Assembly: GCA_037189645.1 (NCBI GenBank)
Contig: JBBCIY010000002.1
Coordinates: 372,001 to 436,000 of the forward strand
Length of the DNA stretch: 64,000 nt
Origin: Taishania sp037189645
GTDB lineage: Bacteria; Bacteroidota; Bacteroidia; Flavobacteriales_D; Crocinitomicaceae
Reading direction: 5' to 3'
Shown here: piece by piece, positions 26,054-34,334 of the stretch
Numbering within the stretch: position 1 is the first letter of the stretch
Layout of the letters: each line of letters begins with the position of its first letter
Notes under the pieces: generated by a model
What the model saw: the letters and a program-made list of their open reading frames with translations, nothing else
Told to the model about the DNA's origin: nothing
Database searches by the model: none
Made by a program: the position numbers and the translations under genes

Positions 26054-26932
26054 CTATGATCCTTTCAGCTCAACTGCTTTCAGTGTATTGATCATCAGGG
26101 AAGCGATCGTCATAGGACCTACACCCCCGGGAACAGGAGTAATAAATGAGCATTTGGGTGCTACATTCTCAAAGTCCACGTCTCCGCACAGGCGCCATCC
26201 GCGCTCACGGGTAGCGTCTTCAATGCGTGTCGTTCCGACATCGATCACTACGGCTCCTTCTTTTACCATTTCAGCTTTTACAAATCCCGGCCGGCCGATC
26301 GCAGCAATAATAATGTCTGCTTGCCTGCAGATCTCTTCGAGGTTTCTGGTTCTGCTGTGCGTGAGTGTAACGGTACAGTTTCCCGGGTTTTCGTTGCGTG
26401 CCAGCAGGATGCTCATCGGAGAACCGACGATGTTGCTTCTTCCGATCACAACGCAATGCTTTCCGGAAGTTTCAATGCCGTTTCGCCTTATCAGTTCCAG
26501 TATTCCTGCAGGTGTCGCGGGCAGAAAACCAGGTAAGTTCAATACCATGTTTCCCAGGTTCTGAGGATGAAAACCGTCCACGTCCTTGGAAGGATCGATC
26601 GCCTGGGTTACTTTCAGCTCATCAATATGCCCGGGCAATGGCAGCTGAACAATGAATCCGTCAATATTACTGTCTTCATTCAGCTCTTTGATCTTATCAA
26701 GAAGGGCCTGCTCGGTAATGGAATCGTCGTAACGGATCAGCGTGCTTTCAAAGCCGATGTCTTCGCAGGATTTTACCTTGGCGTTTACGTATGTAAGGGA
26801 ACCCCCGTCGTTTCCGACTAAAATCGCTGCCAGGTGAGGGATCTTTTTTCCTTGTTCTTTCCTTGCACGGACTGCCTGTGCCAGTTCCGCCCTGATATCT
26901 GCTGCTGTTTGTTTACCGTCTAATAATTGCAT
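26054..26932 (-). CDS. folD: Bifunctional methylenetetrahydrofolate dehydrogenase/cyclohydrolase (FolD)
   Basis: FolD interconverts 5,10-methylene- and 10-formyl-tetrahydrofolate using NADP. The 292-residue length is standard. Motifs include VGNDGGSLTYVNAK, the catalytic region DGFIVQLPLPGHI, PSKDVDGFHPQN, the nucleotide-binding VVIGRSNIVGSPMS and TPVPGGVGPMT near the end. It forms a folate theme with the nearby folC, although it has its own promoter. Confidence 0.96.
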   Translation of the reverse strand: MQLLDGKQTAADIRAELAQAVRARKEQGKKIPHLAAILVGNDGGSLTYVNAKVKSCEDIGFESTLIRYDDSITEQALLDKIKELNEDSNIDGFIVQLPLPGHIDELKVTQAIDPSKDVDGFHPQNLGNMVLNLPGFLPATPAGILELIRRNGIETSGKHCVVIGRSNIVGSPMSILLARNENPGNCTVTLTHSRTRNLEEICRQADIIIAAIGRPGFVKAEMVKEGAVVIDVGTTRIEDATRERGWRLCGDVDFENVAPKCSFITPVPGGVGPMTIASLMINTLKAVELKGS

Positions 26933-26951
26933 GCCACTTCAAAATGAGGTA

Positions 26952-26959
26952 CAAAGTTA
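26952..26959 (-). promoter_or_regulatory. Bacteroidota -7 promoter box TAACTTTG before folD
   Basis: Exact TAnnTTTG on the minus strand, 19 bp before the ATG at 26932. No clear -33 box. Confidence 0.55.
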
Positions 26960-27049
26960 GTCAAAAAATAAGAGAGGAAAACAGGAATTTTTGAAATTAA
27001 GCCGCTACTTAAACGATATAGCTTTTGAGTTAATTTTTGACCGATCCTG

Positions 27050-27079
27050 TTTGTTTTTGAAGCATCCTGTGTACCTTTG
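27050..27079 (+). promoter_or_regulatory. Promoter: TTTG -33 and TACCTTTG -7
   Basis: TTTG at 27050-27053 and TACCTTTG at 27072-27079 with an 18-bp spacer. This is the best full match to the Bacteroidota promoter consensus among the protein genes here and drives the DUF3050 gene at 27118. Confidence 0.75.
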
Positions 27080-27117
27080 CCATCTTGTATCACTCAGGTA
27101 CAATAATTGAAAAACAG

Positions 27118-27906
27118 ATGAACACAACATTGATTAATCAGAATATCCGGCAGCAACGGGAAGTGCTGTTGAACCATCCTTTGTACGAAGCGATCCAGTC
27201 TGTTGACGATCTGAAAATTTTCCTGGAAGGGCACGTATTTGCTGTCTGGGACTTTATGTCACTTTTAAAATCCTTGCAGATCAAACTGACTTGTACAACC
27301 ACTCCGTGGATACCGGTAGGAAATCCGCAGATAAGGTACCTGATCAATGAAATTGTCCTGGCGGAAGAAACAGATGTGGACAAAGAAGGCAACCGGTTCA
27401 GCCATTATGAGCTATACATTGACGCGATGGAAGATTTGGGCGCAGACACTTCCGTTGTGAAACGGTTCATAGCGTCGTTAGCTGAAAATACTGTCTTTGA
27501 AGCGATCGACAGGCTTGAAGTTCACTCTAATGTAAAAGCGTTTCTGCGGTTTACCTTTGAAGTGATACAAAACGGGAAGCCGCATGAGATTGCTGCTGCT
27601 TTTACGTTTGGAAGAGAAGACCTTATTCCGGACATGTTCACATCGATTTTGAGAAATTTCCAGGTCAATTTTCCGGAGGCAGGCCTTGAAAAACTGGTTT
27701 ATTATTTTGAAAGGCATATTGAATTGGACGGAGATGAACACGGGCCGATGGCGATGAAGATGATTGAAGAATTGTGTGGGAGTGACTCCAATAAATGGGA
27801 AGAGCTCAACGCTGTTTCGATCGCTTCCCTGGAAAAAAGAATCGGACTATGGGACGGGATTTACGAACAAGTGCTGGCTGCTGAGCGCCAGTATTCAAAT
27901 ACCTAG
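27118..27906 (+). CDS. DUF3050 domain-containing protein (heme-oxygenase-like fold)
   Basis: The 262-residue protein matches the DUF3050 family, with the early HPLYEAIQSVDDLKIFLEGHVFAVWDFM region and later FEVIQNGKPHEIAAAFTFGREDLIPDMF and ERHIELDGDEHGP. Conserved His, Glu and Asp residues in this all-helical family suggest a metal-binding heme-oxygenase-like scaffold, possibly a di-iron oxygenase; that function is inferred. The ATG at 27118 is preferred over a TTG at 27085, which lies too near the promoter box. The stop shares CTAG with rnc on the other strand. Confidence 0.82.
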   Translation: MNTTLINQNIRQQREVLLNHPLYEAIQSVDDLKIFLEGHVFAVWDFMSLLKSLQIKLTCTTTPWIPVGNPQIRYLINEIVLAEETDVDKEGNRFSHYELYIDAMEDLGADTSVVKRFIASLAENTVFEAIDRLEVHSNVKAFLRFTFEVIQNGKPHEIAAAFTFGREDLIPDMFTSILRNFQVNFPEAGLEKLVYYFERHIELDGDEHGPMAMKMIEELCGSDSNKWEELNAVSIASLEKRIGLWDGIYEQVLAAERQYSNT

Positions 27907-28622
27907 ATTACTCCGATCAGCTCAAGTGTTTCTTTTGCTGCTACCTGTTCGGCTGCTTTTTTCGAAGATCCGGCTCCAAGCCCGTATTTCTGCTCGTTCA
28001 GCAATACAATTACCTTGTATTCCCAGGAGCATCCGTTGTTCGTTTCGCTGACGATCTGGAAATCAATGCTCAGTTTGTTACGCTGGCTCCAGATAAAAAG
28101 CTTGGATTTGAAGTCAATTTCCTCTTCCAGTATTTTGTTGATGTTGACATATTTTCGGTAGACGTGCTGCTCAAGTGTCTTCTTTACCTGCTCAAATCCT
28201 CCGTCCAGGTAGATGGCGCCGATGATCGCTTCGAATGCATTTCCTTCCAGTGTGTTGATATTGATGGATCTTCCTTTGTGATAACGCAGTACTTGTCTGA
28301 TCTCCATTTCCTCTGCGATCTCAGAAAGAGTTTTCCTGCTCACCAGCTTGGATTTTATCTTGGTAAGATAACCTTCATCTTCGTTCGGGAAACGTTTGTA
28401 CAGGAATTCCGCAACAACGGCATCAATGATCGCATCTCCCAGGAACTCCAGCCGTTCATTGGACTCCAGGTACTTGCTGTTGGCATCTGATTTATGGGTA
28501 ACTGCACGTTCAAAATGAACTAGTTTTTTAGGCCGGTAACCAAAACGGGAAATGATGAAGCGCGTCAACTCAAGTTGTGCTTCATTTTTACCACGATTAA
28601 AAAAACGACTAAAAATGTCCAA
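27903..28622 (-). CDS. rnc: Ribonuclease III
   Basis: RNase III cleaves double-stranded RNA in rRNA maturation and mRNA control. The 239-residue protein has the catalytic signature ERLEFLGDAIIDAVV, a second acidic cluster EAIIGAIYLDGGFE and a C-terminal dsRNA-binding domain ending in GSSKKAAEQVAAKETLELIG. Translation appears to start at TTG 28622: the fabF stop TAA immediately precedes it, and no ATG occurs in the N-terminal region. This arrangement suggests coupling to fabF translation. The acpP-fabF-rnc order is conserved in many bacteria. Confidence 0.94.
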   Translation of the reverse strand: MDIFSRFFNRGKNEAQLELTRFIISRFGYRPKKLVHFERAVTHKSDANSKYLESNERLEFLGDAIIDAVVAEFLYKRFPNEDEGYLTKIKSKLVSRKTLSEIAEEMEIRQVLRYHKGRSININTLEGNAFEAIIGAIYLDGGFEQVKKTLEQHVYRKYVNINKILEEEIDFKSKLFIWSQRNKLSIDFQIVSETNNGCSWEYKVIVLLNEQKYGLGAGSSKKAAEQVAAKETLELIGVI

Positions 28623-29876
28623 TTACTTAGAAAATTTCTTAACTATCACACTTGTATTATGTCCACCAAAACCAAATGTGTTAGAAAGAGCAACGTTTAC
28701 CGTTCTTTTCTGGGCAGTATTAAACGTAAAGTTCAACTTCGCATCCAACTCAGGATCATCTGTAAAATGATTGATAGTAGGAGGTACGATGTCATTCTGG
28801 ACAGCGAGGATACATGCGATTGCTTCAATCGCGCCGGCAGCCCCCAGTAAGTGTCCGGTCATTGATTTGGTGGAACTAATATTTAGATCGTATGCATGTG
28901 CTCCGAATACCTGCTGGATCGCTTTGACCTCTGCGATGTCGCCCAGCGGCGTGGAAGTACCATGCACGTTGATGTAATCAACTTCTGACGGAGCAATATG
29001 TGCATCTTCCAATGCAGCCAGCATTGTATTTTTTGCTCCTAATCCGTCAGGGTGCGGTGCCGTGATGTGATATGCATCACCTGACATTCCTCCACCGATG
29101 ACTTCGGCATAAATTTTAGCGCCTCTTGCCAAGGCATGTTCCAGCTCTTCTAAAATAAGCGCTCCGGAACCTTCTCCTAACACAAATCCATCTCGGTCTA
29201 AATCAAACGGGCGGGAAGCAGTTTCAGGAGAGTCGTTCCTGGTAGAAAGTGCTTTCAGGGCGTTGAACCCTCCCATTCCCATTTCGTTTACGCATGCTTC
29301 CGACCCACCGGTTACGATCGCATCTGCTTTCCCCAGGCGAATGGTATTGAAAGCGTCAATGATTGCGTTTGTGGACGATGCACAAGCGGAAACGGTTACA
29401 TAGTTCGGACCTCTGAATCCATACTTAATGGAAATGTGCCCGGCCGCTATGTCGGCGATCATTTTCGGAATAAAGAACGGATTGAAGCGGGGAGTACCAT
29501 CTCCTCCGAAAAATGCCTGAGCTTCATCCTGGAAAGTTTTCAATCCTCCGATTCCCGAACCCCAGATCACTCCGATCCGGTCCACATTCGGGTTGGATTC
29601 CATAATAGCAGAGTCTGCCACGGCTTCTGACGCAGAAACCATGGCATACTGTGCAAATGGATCTAGTTTTCTTGCTTCTTTGCGGTCAATGAAATCTTCA
29701 ATGTTGAAGTTTTTCAGTTCGCATGCAAATTGTGTCTTGAATAATGATGCATCGTATTGTTGAATCGGAGCCGCACCGCTTTTGCCAGCAAGCAATCCCT
29801 CCCAATATTCATTTAAGGTATTACCAATCGGGGTAAGCGCCCCCATTCCAGTTACAACAACTCTTTTTAACTGCAT
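28623..29876 (-). CDS. fabF: Beta-ketoacyl-ACP synthase II (FabF)
   Basis: FabF elongates acyl-ACP with malonyl-ACP in fatty acid synthesis. The 417-residue sequence has Cys165 in TVSACASSTNA, the histidine motif NVHGTSTPLGD and KSMTGHLLGAAGAIEA, the full Cys-His-His set, and a C-terminal NTFGFGGHN. It sits between acpP and rnc and is the housekeeping ketosynthase, distinct from the specialised pair at the left edge of the window. Confidence 0.96.
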   Translation of the reverse strand: MQLKRVVVTGMGALTPIGNTLNEYWEGLLAGKSGAAPIQQYDASLFKTQFACELKNFNIEDFIDRKEARKLDPFAQYAMVSASEAVADSAIMESNPNVDRIGVIWGSGIGGLKTFQDEAQAFFGGDGTPRFNPFFIPKMIADIAAGHISIKYGFRGPNYVTVSACASSTNAIIDAFNTIRLGKADAIVTGGSEACVNEMGMGGFNALKALSTRNDSPETASRPFDLDRDGFVLGEGSGALILEELEHALARGAKIYAEVIGGGMSGDAYHITAPHPDGLGAKNTMLAALEDAHIAPSEVDYINVHGTSTPLGDIAEVKAIQQVFGAHAYDLNISSTKSMTGHLLGAAGAIEAIACILAVQNDIVPPTINHFTDDPELDAKLNFTFNTAQKRTVNVALSNTFGFGGHNTSVIVKKFSK

Positions 29877-29919
29877 AAATTATGATTCAAGAAAGTATTA
29901 ATTCAATTAACGTGTTTGA

Positions 29920-30153
29920 TTAAGCGTTTTTCTCAATGTAAGAAATTGCGTCACCTACAGTTTGAATGTTTTCTGCTTGATCGTCTGGAATAGCGATGTT
30001 AAATTCTTTTTCGAATTCCATGATCAACTCAACAGTGTCCAAAGAATCAGCTCCTAAGTCATTTGTAAAGCTTGCTCCGTTTGTTACTTCGCTTTCCTCT
30101 ACTCCTAATTTATCAACGATAATCGCTACTACTCTTGTTTTAATATCAGACAT
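29920..30153 (-). CDS. acpP: Acyl carrier protein (AcpP)
   Basis: The 77-residue acidic protein has the phosphopantetheine attachment serine Ser37 in DLGADSLDTVEL. It carries growing acyl chains for FabF, FabZ, LpxA, LpxD and LipB, several of which are encoded in this window. It is the first gene of acpP-fabF-rnc, with a 43-bp gap to fabF. Confidence 0.97.
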   Translation of the reverse strand: MSDIKTRVVAIIVDKLGVEESEVTNGASFTNDLGADSLDTVELIMEFEKEFNIAIPDDQAENIQTVGDAISYIEKNA

Positions 30154-30426
30154 CTTTTCTAATTTTAAAGGTTAATTCGGGAACAAAGAAAAAAACAAAC
30201 ATTCAATTATCAAAATTATTTAAGCAGTTTTATCAATTTGGTTAACTGTTCTTGTTAGTAAATGCATTGATTTACAGTTTGTTTAATGTGAATATGAGGG
30301 GTGTGAAGGGGTGTTTTTATTTTTGTGCGGTAATTTTCGGCACAATCATCATTTTTTGTGAAAGAACACAACTTTCCGGGGTGTACGGTCCCGTTTTAGC
30401 AAGTTTGGAAGTATGCAAACGGTCTG

Positions 30427-31398
30427 TTATTGAACCAGTAAATTACAGCCCCTGATATCCGACAGGTCAATCCTCCCCAGGATCTGGAATGTATCGCCGT
30501 CTTTCCTCCCCAGGTCTTCCGTTGCGATAAAGCTGCAGCTGTTGACATTTGCCAGGTCGATCACGTTGATCCCGCCGCTTTTTCCATCTGCGGTAAATGT
30601 AAAAGGGTCATTGACATCACGGATGCATATTTTCATCCAGGGGGGACACTCGAAAACGCCGTTTTCATTGCTGTAAGCCTGTGACAGCAGTTCTGTCATT
30701 CCGTATTCTGATGAAATGTAAGGAACATCCAATCCTTTTTTCAGGATTGCGTGCAGCTCTTCTTTGGATAATTCTTTTCGTCGTCCCTTCATTCCCCCGG
30801 TTTCGATGATCCGTGCTTTGCGGAATGAAAAGCCTTTTTCGGCCAGGTCCAGGAGGGCGTAGGATACTCCGAAAATAACGATTTCTTTGTGCTGTGCCAC
30901 CGCTTCTTTATACCGCTCAAGGATCTCTTCAGGCTGGTTGAGCAAAAAACCGGAAAGAGCAGTGTTGCTTTTCCTGATCAGGTGATCGACCATAAATACC
31001 AGGCTTGAGCTGCCTTGTTCCAGGTAATTGGGCAATAGCGCCAGGATCGCCTGTTCTTCCGGGTTTCCGATCAGTGACCGGTATGCTTGTTCAAATGAGC
31101 GTATGTATAATGAAATGTCTTCTACAAAATGCTGGCTCCGGATCTGCCCGGTTGTTCCACTGCTTTTGAAGACAATTTCTTCCCGGATATGTTCCCGGCA
31201 GATGCGGTGTGTCTTAAAAAACGAAACAGGCAGGAACGGAATCTCTGTGTAATGCAGGGGGTGTGGTTTGTTCAGTTGTTCAACAAATGCCCGGTAAACC
31301 GGTATGGAATGGCGTTGATGATGAAAGATCTCCAGGGCGGTCCTGTTGAAGCTCTCTTCATCATTGATTGTAAATATTCGGTTGTATAATTGTTCCAT
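30427..31398 (-). CDS. LuxE/PaaK-like acyl-protein synthetase family protein
   Basis: The 323-residue protein contains the adenylate-forming motif FKSSGTTGQIRSQHF, IETGGMKGRRKELS and SSEYGMTELLSQAYS, characteristic of the LuxE acyl-protein synthetase family. LuxE activates fatty acids as acyl-AMP, but no luxC or luxD partner is nearby. In Bacteroidota such genes often stand alone and have no proven role. The start at 31398 follows a promoter box; an earlier start would read through it. Confidence 0.75.
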   Translation of the reverse strand: MEQLYNRIFTINDEESFNRTALEIFHHQRHSIPVYRAFVEQLNKPHPLHYTEIPFLPVSFFKTHRICREHIREEIVFKSSGTTGQIRSQHFVEDISLYIRSFEQAYRSLIGNPEEQAILALLPNYLEQGSSSLVFMVDHLIRKSNTALSGFLLNQPEEILERYKEAVAQHKEIVIFGVSYALLDLAEKGFSFRKARIIETGGMKGRRKELSKEELHAILKKGLDVPYISSEYGMTELLSQAYSNENGVFECPPWMKICIRDVNDPFTFTADGKSGGINVIDLANVNSCSFIATEDLGRKDGDTFQILGRIDLSDIRGCNLLVQ

Positions 31399-31414
31399 AC
31401 AATGGTTTTCAATG

Positions 31415-31442
31415 CAAATGTAGCAAATGTTACGCGCATCAA
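31415..31442 (-). promoter_or_regulatory. Promoter of the LuxE-like gene: TTG and TACATTTG
   Basis: TTG at 31440-31442 and an exact TACATTTG at 31415-31422, 17-bp spacer, minus strand. The box ends 16 bp before the ATG at 31398. Confidence 0.62.
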
Positions 31443-31594
31443 TAAGCATTTTTGAGATCGTTTTTCTTACCTTTAATTTTGCGAGGGAGTTATTTTGTTT
31501 GTGATTCAGAAAGTAAAAAAGTGTAATTTCGCACAATTGAAAATATGCTTTTTTGAATTATGTAAACTGGCATTTTCTTTGTTAACCTCTGTTT

Positions 31595-32692
31595 ATGGAT
31601 AAAATAAAAATGGCATTGTTACGCAGGTTTTTTAAAGTACTGGCTGCTTTTTTTTGTGGAGGAGCGGCTGCTTCTGTTCATGCCCAGGAAGTTCCTCCTG
31701 TGAACGTGTTATTTATAGGTAACAGCTTTACGCTGATGAACAGTATGCCGGTCATGTTTGAAAAGCTGGCTATTTCCAAAAGTATAAAGGCCAATGTATT
31801 GATGAGCGCGAAAGGGAACCATACCTTTAAAATGCACTCTGAACGGGCCGACATGTATGCCGATATTAAAAAAGCGACCTGGGACTATGTCATCCTGCAA
31901 GGGTTCAGCCGTGAGCTGAGCTACGGGAACGAGCACATTGATACAGCAGTTATTCCCTACTTCCAGAAGATCGTGGATACATTGCAACAGAACAACCCGT
32001 GTGTGAAGATCCTCCTGTACATGACCTGGGGATATGAGAACGGGTATTCCTACATGAATGAGATCGGGACGTATGAAGAAATGAGTGCTTCCATAGAAAG
32101 CGGATACCGTTACCTGGCTGAAAAGTATAATTTTCCCATAGTGCCTGTCGGGAATGTCTGGATGCAGGTACGCAGGCAGCATCCGGAGTATGGACTGTAC
32201 CAGCCGGATGAGTTTCACCCGACCAAGATCGGTTCTTATATCGTCGCTACGTCTTTTTTCTCCGCTATTTTCAGGCAGACACCGGTAGGAGGATACACGG
32301 CGAGCATTGCGGACAAGGTGGCTTTGTCCATCCAGAAAATCGCCTATGATTATGTCAAAGGGCATCTGAATGAATACAAGCTGGACCGGGATGTATATGA
32401 TATCAGCAGCACCTTTACCAAAGATGGAAGGTTTTCCCTTACAGGGCGTGCCAGTTTCCCCAACGCTAAATCGGTGAAATGGGATTTTGGCGACAGCACG
32501 TATTCAGAAAGCCCGGAAGTACAGCACTACTACAAAACCCATGGAAAGTACCTGGTGCGTCTGACAGTTGAAGATACATGCGGCATCCGGGATTACGTCA
32601 AAGAGGTTGCTTTCCCGAAACCATACCAGCCAAGCGCTCCACAGTCATCGATTCCCCAGTCAAAGGACACCAGTGTGAAAAAGAAAATTTAG
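31595..32692 (+). CDS. Secreted SGNH/DUF4886-like hydrolase with C-terminal PKD domain
   Basis: The 365-residue protein has a signal peptide (about residues 1-30, ending VHAQ) and an SGNH hydrolase core: Ser44 in FIGNSFT as block I, and Asp205-x-x-His208 in PDEFHPT as the catalytic pair. It resembles DUF4886. Residues about 285-345 form a PKD domain (WDFGDSTYSES, HGKYLVRLTVEDTCG). No type IX sorting domain is visible, so it may stay in the periplasm or use another route. It likely removes ester groups from a glycan; the substrate is unknown. Confidence 0.75.
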   Translation: MDKIKMALLRRFFKVLAAFFCGGAAASVHAQEVPPVNVLFIGNSFTLMNSMPVMFEKLAISKSIKANVLMSAKGNHTFKMHSERADMYADIKKATWDYVILQGFSRELSYGNEHIDTAVIPYFQKIVDTLQQNNPCVKILLYMTWGYENGYSYMNEIGTYEEMSASIESGYRYLAEKYNFPIVPVGNVWMQVRRQHPEYGLYQPDEFHPTKIGSYIVATSFFSAIFRQTPVGGYTASIADKVALSIQKIAYDYVKGHLNEYKLDRDVYDISSTFTKDGRFSLTGRASFPNAKSVKWDFGDSTYSESPEVQHYYKTHGKYLVRLTVEDTCGIRDYVKEVAFPKPYQPSAPQSSIPQSKDTSVKKKI

Positions 32693-32703
32693 AGAGGATC
32701 CGG

Positions 32704-33894
32704 TCAGCTCTTTGCTTTTACCTTTGCCTTGCCGGATAATTTGGCCTTAACAGACGACCACCAGTTCTCCACGTGATCCCAGTACTTGATCATAAGGACA
32801 AATGTTCCGATGAAAATTACTGCTCCTATGATGGATTCTATTCCGCTCAGCTTGGCGCTTAACACATTATTCAGGCCATATCCGAAGATTCCTCCGTACA
32901 GGATAATGACATGGATGATGTATATCGGCAAGGTGTTCTGTCCTACTTTCAGGAACAGGTTTTCCCGGATGGTCACAATCTTTTCGATAAAGATGAGAAT
33001 TCCCAGTACAAGGAGGATTTGCCCGAAGCGGCTATACAGCCATGCGTTAGTTACAAAACTCAGGTTGTCGCTGATGTGTAATTTTTTTGCAGCGTTGTCA
33101 ATGAATTCGCAGATCGGATAGGAGAGGCCATTAAGTACAATTCCAATACCTATGAATAAAAAGATAAAGAAGTAAGATTTGATGTTCTCTTTATGCTTTT
33201 TTACGATCGCTCCGATCATTCCGCCGTATAGGGTGAATGCCATCCACGGAATCACCGGGAATACGGAATGCGGGCCTTTGAATACATTCTGGATGATCGC
33301 GGGGGCGTTTTCCGGGAAATAGCTTCCCTGAGGCATTGCTTTGAAATCAGGGTACAGCACAAAAATGCTTGTTCCGGCAACAAAATAGTAGAATGCGAGG
33401 CTGCCTATCCTGATTGTGCTGTGGAGCCAGTAAATGAACAGCAACGAGGCGATGCCGACACCGATGCTTTGCAGTACATGGTATGCCGTTACCCAGGAGG
33501 AAAACTGGCCGGCAATATACTGGTCAAATGAGCGAAAATTAATCTGCAGCAGATAACCCCATAGGATCAGTTCAATGGAACGTCGGATTCCTTTCTTTAC
33601 GCGTGGATTTTCAAAGAATTTTTTTTCGTTGATCAGCAAAAAGACAAAAACGATACCGGTTACCGTAAAGAACATCGGGGCGGTGAACCCTTTGATAAAA
33701 TACCAGATATCGAAGAAAACATTACCGGAAGTCTGGTTAGCCTTGAACGTGTCGACCATCGGCCTGAATCCTTCGAAGACGATTTCAATAAAATGCCCTT
33801 CCAGCATCAGTAGAATGGCAATGGAACGGGCCATATCGATAAACATTAGCCGGGGTTTTTTCGCCAGAGGAACTTCAACAGCTTGATTGCTCAT
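32704..33894 (-). CDS. Multi-pass membrane protein, heparan-glucosaminide acetyltransferase-like (DUF1624/DUF5009)
   Basis: The 396-residue protein has about ten hydrophobic helices. It opens with RLMFIDMARSIAILLMLEGHFIE, which matches the N-terminal pattern of DUF1624/DUF5009 and acyltransferase 3-like proteins, with a histidine at the end of helix 1. Such proteins are proposed to move acyl groups across the cytoplasmic membrane to envelope sugars, but this member is untested. The start at 33894 is supported by a promoter box ending 17 bp upstream; the longer frame adds an odd 50-residue tail. Confidence 0.7.
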   Translation of the reverse strand: MSNQAVEVPLAKKPRLMFIDMARSIAILLMLEGHFIEIVFEGFRPMVDTFKANQTSGNVFFDIWYFIKGFTAPMFFTVTGIVFVFLLINEKKFFENPRVKKGIRRSIELILWGYLLQINFRSFDQYIAGQFSSWVTAYHVLQSIGVGIASLLFIYWLHSTIRIGSLAFYYFVAGTSIFVLYPDFKAMPQGSYFPENAPAIIQNVFKGPHSVFPVIPWMAFTLYGGMIGAIVKKHKENIKSYFFIFLFIGIGIVLNGLSYPICEFIDNAAKKLHISDNLSFVTNAWLYSRFGQILLVLGILIFIEKIVTIRENLFLKVGQNTLPIYIIHVIILYGGIFGYGLNNVLSAKLSGIESIIGAVIFIGTFVLMIKYWDHVENWWSSVKAKLSGKAKVKAKS

Positions 33895-33911
33895 TTGATT
33901 AAATTGATTGG

Positions 33912-33919
33912 CAAAGGTA
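33912..33919 (-). promoter_or_regulatory. Bacteroidota -7 promoter box TACCTTTG before the membrane acyltransferase gene
   Basis: Exact TAnnTTTG on the minus strand, 17 bp before the ATG at 33894. Confidence 0.55.
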
Positions 33920-34334
33920 CAAACTATTTCGATTTTTGCAGACAGTCGGAACAGGTCATATTTTAGTTTCAACCATTTCACGTTACCGGAAAAATACATT
34001 TCTGTGCACCAGCCAGATGAAATGATTGCCTGTTCGTTTAACAACTACAGTAGTATTAAATGTACGTATTGGCATTACAAGATTGCTGCAACCGGTGTAT
34101 GAGCGACTGGAGACATAGAAAAAGATGACTTTTTAAGTTAAAAAATTGAATTTGAGGTTGTTGATTTTGTTTTGGTTTGGATGTTCAGCCCGGGATCTTC
34201 TGTAAAAGGGAGACGGATATATCTGTATGGGAATTGAAAAATAGTATTAAAATAATGTTAAATTAATTTATTTTTTATTGGATCAGTGTTGGATAATAAT
34301 GTATTTTTAAAGTGAAACAAAAAACAACAGATTT
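33920..34334. other. AT-rich divergent intergenic region
   Basis: I see no gene here. A near-match promoter (TTG 34278-34280, TATTTTTA 34302-34309, 21-bp spacer) lies before the T9SS cargo gene. The 34140-34320 part is very AT-rich. Confidence 0.4.

Noticed and set aside
30252..30455. 67-codon frame on the plus strand between acpP and the LuxE-like gene
   Set aside because: No recognizable motif or neighbour logic, overlaps the end of the LuxE-like gene, and a chance hydrophobic stretch explains it; left as intergenic.
33920..34334. Hidden ncRNA in the AT-rich intergenic region
   Set aside because: No stable hairpin, terminator or conserved structure visible by eye; the region is simply AT-rich.
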